Under the pieces are notes generated by a model, which saw nothing but the letters and a program-made list of their open reading frames with translations, did no database searches and was not told the origin of the DNA. Positions 1 to 5,408 of a stretch of DNA of 5,408 nucleotides are shown piece after piece. The translations under genes were made by a program, and so were the position numbers. Location of the stretch: contig WRFT01000133.1 in assembly GCA_009776385.1 (NCBI GenBank), positions 1 to 5,408 on the forward strand. The letters run 5' to 3'. Origin of the DNA: Clostridia bacterium. Lineage in GTDB: Bacteria > Bacillota > Clostridia > Christensenellales > Aristaeellaceae. The stretch's first letter is position 1. The number at the start of each line of letters is the position of its first letter.

Positions 1-1269
1 AACCGCGGGCCCATTGACAGCGGGGTCGTGATGGGAGATGCGAGAGCCTATTACAATATCAAGTTAATTCGTCCGCGGCAGGGTGTATGGAAGCTAACGT
101 TCAGCCCGTCTGAGATGAAGGTTATCAGCGCGAAAATGATTTCGAATTATGATATTGGAATACGTCTTCTGCCTCCTGAGTCTACCGTTAAAAATTCAAA
201 TATACCCGTTAAGGCGGAGTTCTACTCCATTCAATCCGGGGAGGCGTATAACGACCCATACCTTTATCGGCAAGACATGCTAAATGGTTCGGAATTTTTG
301 GCAAAGCGCAACGGAAATACCATCGAGGGCTTTTCATTTTTACCTAGTGAAGATCAAACCTGCCTTATGACAGTTATTGAAAAAGCGCAGGTTGGGCATT
401 ATGAGATTTATCTTAAAATTAATCATGACGGTATTATTACCGATACAACGGAGCACCCATTAACCTTCGATGTCGTTAATCAACCGCCAAAACGCCAGGG
501 CGCAGATTTGCCGCCGTTTTCTGGTTCTGTTGATGGTCTGTTATACCGGCAAGCGAACGACAAATTGGAAATTGATTTAGGGCAATACTTTTATGATCCG
601 GATAACGACCCGCTTACATATCAAATAACACGCCAGGGTGTTACGAATGATCAACTGAGTATTTCTATTGAAGGGAGCAAACTTAAAATTCAATTAAAGC
701 AGGCCTGCAAAGGTACATTGCAGATAATAGCTGACGATGGAACGATTCATGCAGACAAGGCATTGTTACTAGAGGTTTCGGCAATTTCATGCTCGGCGCA
801 GGTCATACGGGAGTTAATGATATCGGCCGCCTGCTTATTGTTTATAATAGCCGCAACGGTGATATATAAAATAAAAACCAAGCCAAGATTTACGGAGTAT
901 GCACATTTTGCTGTGAGTTATACGGGATTAGCCTACACTTCCCCGCCTCTGCCCTTTATCAGCCTGGCGCGTTACGGAACCAGTCCCATCGGGTTATATA
1001 AAATGATGGACGATTCACAATCCGCCGAATGCGACTTAATTAAAGATAACAGAACCTCGTTTGAAAGTATTTCCATCGTCCCCCGCAAAGGAGGGATAAT
1101 ACGGTTGGTTAACCATACACGCGGGAGTGGTTACCTGGGTTTGTACCTTAACGCCGCTGTGATCAAACAGGGTGAAAAGAAGGATATGAACCCGAATACC
1201 ATTCTGCAGGTGCAGCTCGCCGGTGAGGAAAGAGCTATCACCTTCATCTATCAAACCAGCAGCGAGTGA
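1..1269 (+). CDS. Membrane-anchored surface protein, probably vWA-type, C-terminal part (5' end outside window)
   Basis: The frame is open from base 1 to TGA at 1267-1269, giving 422 residues. GTG at 28 is not a convincing start: coding-like sequence precedes it and no Shine-Dalgarno is seen. Residues 1-37, ending in a 'RPRQGVWKL' strand, look like the edge that commonly follows a vWA domain, so the vWA domain itself probably lies upstream; this is inferred. Residues ~45-158 look beta-rich. After a proline-rich linker (NQPPKRQ) comes a cadherin/Ig-like module at ~178-262 with the typical 'DLGQYFYDPDNDPLTY' (residues 192-207). One hydrophobic helix spans ~272-289 (LMISAACLLFIIAATVIY), followed by basic KIKTKPR, predicting outside N-terminal domains and an inside C terminus. 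The ~130-residue tail is probably beta-rich and matches no domain I can name. The next gene encodes a tubulin-like GTPase, which suggests a shared membrane-associated role. The exact family is less certain than the type I membrane topology. Confidence 0.75.
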   Translation, partial: NRGPIDSGVVMGDARAYYNIKLIRPRQGVWKLTFSPSEMKVISAKMISNYDIGIRLLPPESTVKNSNIPVKAEFYSIQSGEAYNDPYLYRQDMLNGSEFLAKRNGNTIEGFSFLPSEDQTCLMTVIEKAQVGHYEIYLKINHDGIITDTTEHPLTFDVVNQPPKRQGADLPPFSGSVDGLLYRQANDKLEIDLGQYFYDPDNDPLTYQITRQGVTNDQLSISIEGSKLKIQLKQACKGTLQIIADDGTIHADKALLLEVSAISCSAQVIRELMISAACLLFIIAATVIYKIKTKPRFTEYAHFAVSYTGLAYTSPPLPFISLARYGTSPIGLYKMMDDSQSAECDLIKDNRTSFESISIVPRKGGIIRLVNHTRGSGYLGLYLNAAVIKQGEKKDMNPNTILQVQLAGEERAITFIYQTSSE

Positions 1270-1358
1270 GTGTGTGGCCGTTAAAAAGGGCTTCATACCC
1301 CCCCTCAGGAACAGTTTAAACGGTGCCTGTCCGAACAAACGGTTTATCACAGGGAATC

Positions 1359-1378
1359 TTATAGGGTTTAACCTATAA
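1359..1378. promoter_or_regulatory. Short perfect inverted repeat upstream of the tubulin-like gene
   Basis: Arms TTATAGG (1359-1365) and CCTATAA (1372-1378) are perfect reverse complements of 7 bases, separated by the 6-base spacer GTTTAA. The repeat lies in the 139-base gap between the two main genes and ends 17 bases before the Shine-Dalgarno. No T-run follows, so it does not look like an intrinsic terminator. It could be a repressor operator or a weak 5'-UTR hairpin. No convincing sigma-A -35/-10 pair could be placed around it. The rest of the gap (1270-1408) holds a run of seven C's and a GTTTAAAC palindrome but no gene. Confidence 0.35.
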
Positions 1379-1395
1379 AAATAACAATACGAAAC

Positions 1396-1401
1396 GGGAG
1401 G
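1396..1401 (+). promoter_or_regulatory. Strong Shine-Dalgarno fixing the start of the tubulin-like gene
   Basis: GGGAGG lies 7 bases before ATG 1409, an ideal spacing. This supports 1409 as the true start. The nearer ATG at 1402 is in another frame and too close to the site to be used. Confidence 0.85.
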
Positions 1402-1408
1402 ATGTATC

Positions 1409-4400
1409 ATGTCTTGGAGTGATATTGTTAAAGAACAGGTTTCGGCTATGGACCTCAGTCACGGCGGAAACGCCATCCAATATGAGCCGGTGAAGGTAGC
1501 CAAGAGCGATAAGCCGGTGCTTGTCATTGGCTTGGGAGGCACCGGCTTGCGCATCGTGCGCGCCACCAAGGATATGTTTATGGAGCGGTTTACACCCGCG
1601 GTTAACCCGCCGCAGCATATCGATGCGCGGCTTCCGCCGACCACACGGTTTTTGGCGATTGATACGTCTGACGGAGATCTGACACAAATGGGCTTAATGG
1701 ATAATGAAAAAGTTAATATCGGCGTTCCCGGGTTAGGAAACCAGTTGCTGCCGAGTAATAGGGGTGTTTTGCCCCATTACATTACGGATTGGCTAAACCC
1801 GAATGTCAGGAGTGACGGAAGCGGCGTGGACGGTGCTAACGGAATAAGGCAGATCGGCCGATTTGATTTATTTCAAAACGTCACTAAGATAATTACAGAA
1901 ATTCAAACAGCGTTGGCAGATATAAAACATGGGAAAGGCAATATATACGTTATTATCGCAGCCGGTACCGCGGGCGGCACCGGAGCGGGAACTTTTTTGG
2001 ATATACCCTATTTAGTAAAACACGCCGCGTCCCAGCTGGATATCGGCATGGACAGATTGCGTATCATAGGCTATCTGGTGACTCCGGATGTCTATTCCTC
2101 TCTGAATTTAGGAATGCCAACGGCCGCCGCGTTGATGCGTTCCAATGGTTACGCCAGCTTAAAGGAACTGGATTACTGGATGGGCGTACAGGATAGGTAT
2201 GAAGAATTTAGCCAGCAGTATGCGCAAAACATCACTATCCGTTGGGATACACCGCCGTTTAAGGACTGCATACTCTTAAGCAGCATGAATGTCGCAGGAG
2301 ATGCTCCGCAGCATGCCTATGAACTATTACGCGGCGTTGTTGCGGAATATATAACCAATATGTTCGCCAAAGAGGAAGAGGCTAACGACAGTGATAAAAA
2401 GGCGGATTTTGGGTTTAGCTACACCCAGTACCGCGACAATGTAGATTCATATGTTAAAAACTCGACGCAGAAATACCCAGTGATTAAAAAATACACAGCC
2501 ATCGGTGCCACCAACGGGCAGATCCCCTGGCAGGAGCTCATCCTTCAAGAAGGGATCCTGTTATTTGAAAAAATCCGTGAAATATATGATGTTTCTCCCA
2601 ACGGGTTTGATGAAAGCAGTTTTACGGCTTTAGTAGATAAAGTGGTACAGCAGGATATCACCAATGTCTTTGCCAACGTTAAAGGCCGAGATCCCAGAAC
2701 CGCGCCTGTCAAGCAGATTCGAGCTTCTTCCGATTTGGCGCCCCATAGTGAAATTATAGACAAAGTAACAAGAAACTACCGGGAAGCGCTAATGCTGGCG
2801 GGCAGCCAGGATATGAATCAAGCCATCGAAAAGAAGGCGGAGGACTTTATCCAAACGTTAATTACGGAGTTTAGCACACCGGAATACGGGCCTTTTTATA
2901 CCAGCCGCTTGATTGACTTGAAGCCGGGTTTGTATGAACAGGAATCGGACGGTTTCGCACCAAGCATTACGGGAAACTATTGCCTACTGCAAACACTAAA
3001 GGCGAGAGAAACGGCGGCAAAAACAGACCGGGATCGTCAAAAAGCCATATACGATCAGGCGGTCCAGCGCGCAGAACCGGAGTATAAAGTCATCAAGACG
3101 AGAGCGATATGCCCCTCACAAAACGGAGGGACGGCTAAACGGTATTATACGGCTTGCGAAGAGGCGATAACCGCCCTTCGGCAGCATTATACGAAAGATG
3201 CTTATGCCAGGCTATACGCGCGGATGATCGAAAAACTGGAATATTTTAACGAGCACATCGTAAAGGTTTACGTGAGGATACTGACGGAACTGGTAAGGCT
3301 GTACAAAAGCAACGAAAGATTTACACATACCGCCGAGTATCGCCAAACCATACCGAGTTATTACTGCAATTTGGTGCCGACACAAAGGATTGTGGAAGAA
3401 TTAAGCAACAGGTATATGACTTCTGCCCGCAATAATGATATGTTAATGAAACTGTTCAGCGACATGATGGCCCCTTATATTTTTGATGAAGGCACAGGTA
3501 AAAAGAAAAGGGTATCATCGGAGAAATTATGGCTGCTACATGATGAAAGGTCCAATGAAACAATATCAACGAACATCAAGGCAAACTTACAGCGGATTGT
3601 AAATCGTTTTTTTAAAGAGTTCAATTCGAAGACGCTGCTGGAAGTATGGGTCTTGCAGTATCCGGAATATACCGACGGGATAGGCGTATTGAATGTAAAA
3701 GCTGTGATAGACGGAATTGGGGAAACATTACAACAGCAAGCCTCCCCCATGTTTATTGCAAATAACCTGGATTCTATTAACAGCAGCTCAAATACAGTGC
3801 CATATGAGTATGTTACTGTCCCCCAAAACGCTTCCGGTTTAGCAGGCGCAATGCAAAACAACAGGAGAGACATTAAGGTCAGCGCCATAACGGATCGCAT
3901 CTTTTGGATAAAATCCATAGACGCGGTGTCATTATACCATTACGGGCCGTTGGAGAGCTGCGAACAAGATTATATCACGCACTGCCTGAGAGGCGTTCAT
4001 TACGGGACCCATCTTTGGGAATCGCAGGTTGACAAGGCAAAGAACTGGCGCTATTTACCCAATGCCCTGCCGCGGAAGGCCCGTTCGGAAAAATATAATA
4101 ACGACTTTCAAACGAACGAGGATGAAAGGAACATTCACTTAATAAACGACCTGATGGCAAACAATGTCATTAAAATAGATCCGAACACGGGCATAATGCA
4201 TGTGTATGAGGCGGCTGGAAGTTTTTACGAAGAAACCGTCAAGGAACTGCATCAAAAAATTGCGGAAGATAAGGTTACCTCAGACCAAGCGGAAGCGGAA
4301 TTCGGGCAGATACTCTCACGCCGAAGCGACATGCAACTGCAAATGGATCCGAATATTCGATCTACCTATCAAGGTGCAGATACGGAGTTAGCGTATGATA

Positions 4401-4996
4401 TGCTGCTGCAAGCGCCCGCTCTTGTGCGCAAGGCGGCGAAGAGTGATATTTTCGGGCCGGTCAGGAAGGCAATTGATGAGCTTAAAACAAGAGAACAATG
4501 GCTGTTAAAATTTTACGAGACCGCTGCGCGTTTAGCCGATTTGCTGGCTTTTGGTATTCTTGAAACTAAAAACAAGCTGACATATGAATACCAGTTCAGC
4601 CCGGAAACGCGGGTCACGTTCTATCACGCGGTAAAAGACAAGGCTTACTCGGATAAATACCATCCCATCTTTGGAACCGAATGCGGTGTAGCCGGAAAAC
4701 TAATCGAAGCGAATTCCGGGGAATCGAGCAACCATGGCATGCACATACAGCTGCAAAAAATGGAACGTGATAACACGGACTTGATTGAAGAATTAGACGC
4801 GGATGTAATGGATGGTTTTAAGAAGAGAGCGAGCGAGTTAAAAAAGGCACTGCAATTGGAGATTGAGGAGATTACCGCAGCCAAGCCCGATAAACTGGGC
4901 ATATCGCTCAATGCTAAAAATACTTTGATTGAGTTTAGAAAAAAGATGATCAGCCAATTGGAGTCCCGCGCATTTGGATTCAGAACATCCATTTAA
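1409..4996 (+). CDS. Large FtsZ/tubulin-like GTPase (Tubulin_2-type)
   Basis: Complete 1195-residue protein, from ATG with a strong Shine-Dalgarno to TAA. The N-terminal domain has the FtsZ/tubulin layout: beta strand and loop 'VLVIGLGGTG' (37-46), strand 'FLAIDTSD' (81-88), then 'AAGTAGGTGAGT' (184-195). The last contains AGGTGAG (188-194), which fits the tubulin signature [SAG]GGTG[SA]G that binds nucleotide phosphates. 'GYLVTPDVY' (221-229) and 'SNGYASLKELDYW' (245-257) sit where this superfamily has its later nucleotide-contacting loops and core helix. I could not identify a canonical catalytic T7 loop of the FtsZ type (GxxNxDxxD). Residues ~400-1195 are mainly helical, unfamiliar to me, and include charged, possibly coiled-coil stretches at ~530-566 and ~1116-1156. 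There is no signal peptide or membrane helix, so the protein is cytoplasmic. It is about three times the length of ordinary FtsZ or tubulin. Expected role: GTP-dependent polymer or scaffold near the membrane, working with the preceding membrane protein. The superfamily call is firm; polymerisation and the cellular role are inference. Confidence 0.9.
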   Translation: MSWSDIVKEQVSAMDLSHGGNAIQYEPVKVAKSDKPVLVIGLGGTGLRIVRATKDMFMERFTPAVNPPQHIDARLPPTTRFLAIDTSDGDLTQMGLMDNEKVNIGVPGLGNQLLPSNRGVLPHYITDWLNPNVRSDGSGVDGANGIRQIGRFDLFQNVTKIITEIQTALADIKHGKGNIYVIIAAGTAGGTGAGTFLDIPYLVKHAASQLDIGMDRLRIIGYLVTPDVYSSLNLGMPTAAALMRSNGYASLKELDYWMGVQDRYEEFSQQYAQNITIRWDTPPFKDCILLSSMNVAGDAPQHAYELLRGVVAEYITNMFAKEEEANDSDKKADFGFSYTQYRDNVDSYVKNSTQKYPVIKKYTAIGATNGQIPWQELILQEGILLFEKIREIYDVSPNGFDESSFTALVDKVVQQDITNVFANVKGRDPRTAPVKQIRASSDLAPHSEIIDKVTRNYREALMLAGSQDMNQAIEKKAEDFIQTLITEFSTPEYGPFYTSRLIDLKPGLYEQESDGFAPSITGNYCLLQTLKARETAAKTDRDRQKAIYDQAVQRAEPEYKVIKTRAICPSQNGGTAKRYYTACEEAITALRQHYTKDAYARLYARMIEKLEYFNEHIVKVYVRILTELVRLYKSNERFTHTAEYRQTIPSYYCNLVPTQRIVEELSNRYMTSARNNDMLMKLFSDMMAPYIFDEGTGKKKRVSSEKLWLLHDERSNETISTNIKANLQRIVNRFFKEFNSKTLLEVWVLQYPEYTDGIGVLNVKAVIDGIGETLQQQASPMFIANNLDSINSSSNTVPYEYVTVPQNASGLAGAMQNNRRDIKVSAITDRIFWIKSIDAVSLYHYGPLESCEQDYITHCLRGVHYGTHLWESQVDKAKNWRYLPNALPRKARSEKYNNDFQTNEDERNIHLINDLMANNVIKIDPNTGIMHVYEAAGSFYEETVKELHQKIAEDKVTSDQAEAEFGQILSRRSDMQLQMDPNIRSTYQGADTELAYDMLLQAPALVRKAAKSDIFGPVRKAIDELKTREQWLLKFYETAARLADLLAFGILETKNKLTYEYQFSPETRVTFYHAVKDKAYSDKYHPIFGTECGVAGKLIEANSGESSNHGMHIQLQKMERDNTDLIEELDADVMDGFKKRASELKKALQLEIEEITAAKPDKLGISLNAKNTLIEFRKKMISQLESRAFGFRTSI

Positions 4997-5008
4997 TCTA
5001 ACGCTAAA

Positions 5009-5050
5009 CCGAACAACCGTCTGCGGTTAAAGCCGCAGACGGTTGTTTGG
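5009..5050 (+). terminator. Strong hairpin after the tubulin-like gene; terminator or partial attenuator
   Basis: A perfect 15-bp stem (5012-5026 with 5033-5047) closes a 6-base loop, TTAAAG. One G-T wobble and two C-G pairs extend it to 18 bp (5009-5050). It starts 12 bases after the TAA. If only the GC-rich core pairs, the tail reads TTGTTTGG, a U-tract interrupted by G, so termination may be incomplete. The next gene starts only 40 bases further on, with little room for its own promoter. This favours read-through control, or transcript processing or stabilisation, over a full stop. Confidence 0.7.
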
Positions 5051-5061
5051 GGAGAGCCGGA

Positions 5062-5094
5062 ATGATAAGAAGGCTTACGGGTGATAGCAAATGA
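5062..5094 (+). CDS. Possible 10-codon leader frame coupled to the next gene
   Basis: ATG 5062 opens a frame encoding MIRRLTGDSK and stops at TGA 5092-5094. It has a well-spaced Shine-Dalgarno, GGGGAG at 5049-5054, 7 bases upstream. Its stop overlaps the next gene's ATG as ATGA (5091-5094), the classic arrangement for translational coupling. The first two bases of the Shine-Dalgarno belong to the right arm of the preceding hairpin, so folding could affect access. At this length it could be chance; the peptide resembles nothing I know. Confidence 0.3.
   Translation: MIRRLTGDSK
5080..5085 (+). promoter_or_regulatory. Ribosome binding site of the third gene
   Basis: GGTGAT matches the 3' part of the AGGAGGTGAT Shine-Dalgarno consensus and lies 5 bases before ATG 5091. 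An in-frame TAG at 5085-5087 rules out any upstream start for this frame, so ATG 5091 is the first possible start. Confidence 0.55.
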
Positions 5095-5408
5095 ACATTC
5101 AAGGTTGCGTAGAAAGGCTTCGGGTTTACCATGACCGCCTTTTAACCCAAGAAGTTGTTGTGATACCGCAGACGCCGGCTATCCTGATTTTTCTTGGTAA
5201 TCAAACCGCACAGTATCTTACCGTCATCCGGGAAACTTTACATTTAAATATATCAGAAAGACACTGGAAAGCGGTCACGGTCGGCTGTGTCACACAAGAC
5301 AGCCTTCCCATTGAAACGGAATCACTCCGGATAACGGTGCAGGACAAGGAACGTTCCTTCGGGGAGTATGCCCAGGAATGGCGGGCGGTTGAGGGAGCTT
5401 TGCAACAA
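5091..5408 (+). CDS. Unidentified protein, N-terminal 106 residues (3' end outside window)
   Basis: The frame starts MNIQGCVERL and stays open for 106 codons to the window edge. The start is fixed by an in-frame TAG just upstream and the GGTGAT site. I do not recognise the family. There is no signal peptide or clear membrane helix, so it is probably cytoplasmic. Residues ~29-50 (a PAILIFLG strand followed by a helix ending TVIRETL), then a strand WKAVTVGCVTQDSL (59-72), follow the same strand-loop-helix-strand order as the start of the tubulin-like protein. Here the glycine loop is degenerate (LGNQTA instead of LGGTG), so nucleotide binding there is doubtful. It lies 94 bases after the tubulin-like gene on the same strand and is probably part of the same unit. 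That it is a gene is fairly likely; relation to the tubulin-like protein is speculative. Confidence 0.65.
   Translation, partial: MNIQGCVERLRVYHDRLLTQEVVVIPQTPAILIFLGNQTAQYLTVIRETLHLNISERHWKAVTVGCVTQDSLPIETESLRITVQDKERSFGEYAQEWRAVEGALQQ

Noticed and set aside
28..30. GTG as the start of the first gene
   Set aside because: The frame is open and coding-like from base 1 and no Shine-Dalgarno precedes it; the gene almost certainly begins upstream of the window.
1284..1305. AGGG/CCCCCCCT pairing just after the surface protein gene
   Set aside because: Only a very short stem can form and no T-run follows, so it is not supported as a terminator.
1331..1338. CCGAACAA shared by the two intergenic gaps (also 5009-5016)
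   Set aside because: An 8-base match is easily chance, and the second copy is part of the hairpin arm.
1270..1395. Search for a sigma-A promoter before the tubulin-like gene
   Set aside because: TATAGG and TATAAA could serve as -10 elements, but neither has a recognisable -35 at proper spacing, so no promoter is called.
1036..1410. Minus-strand frame spanning the intergenic gap
   Set aside because: It overlaps the 3' end of the surface protein gene and the start codon of the tubulin-like gene, and has no protein-like motif; treated as a shadow.
3475..3918. 147-codon minus-strand frame with a signal-peptide-like start
   Set aside because: It lies wholly inside the tubulin-like gene on the opposite strand; the hydrophobic start is the antisense reading of ordinary coding sequence, and no ribosome binding site is apparent.

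Overview
The window holds two recognisable genes and the start of a third, all on the + strand. They are (1) the 3' part of a gene for a membrane-anchored surface protein, probably the von Willebrand A (vWA) type with its vWA domain upstream of the window; (2) a complete 1195-residue protein with an N-terminal FtsZ/tubulin-like GTPase domain; and (3) an unidentified reading frame open at the right edge. No tRNA, rRNA, CRISPR array or insertion sequence was seen. Base composition is fairly balanced. The strong Shine-Dalgarno sequences (GGGAGG, GGGGAG, GGTGAT) and the surface-protein architecture suggest a Bacillota/Clostridia-like bacterium, but there is no taxonomic marker, so this is a weak inference.

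Layout: bases 1-1269 encode the extracellular domains, one membrane helix and a ~130-residue cytoplasmic tail of the surface protein. The 139-base gap that follows has no terminator; it contains a short perfect inverted repeat (1359-1378) and the strong ribosome binding site of the next gene. Bases 1409-4996 encode the tubulin-like protein, with an N-terminal GLGGTG loop, a canonical tubulin signature AGGTGAG and about 800 residues of uncharacterised C-terminal extension. A very strong hairpin lies at 5009-5050. Then come a possible 10-codon leader frame (5062-5094) and the third gene from 5091, whose ATG overlaps the leader stop as ATGA.

Working together: pairing of a large, divergent FtsZ/tubulin-superfamily GTPase with a vWA-type membrane protein matches, as I recall it, the system predicted by Makarova and Koonin (2010) from comparative genomics and proposed to remodel membranes. 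To my knowledge its function is largely uncharacterised. The simplest model is that the membrane protein presents its tail inside the cell as an anchor or regulator for the GTPase, while its outer domains sense or bind something outside. The third gene is probably part of the same unit, and its first ~75 residues faintly resemble the tubulin-like N terminus. The model is inference; the gene order, motifs and membrane helix are read directly from the sequence.
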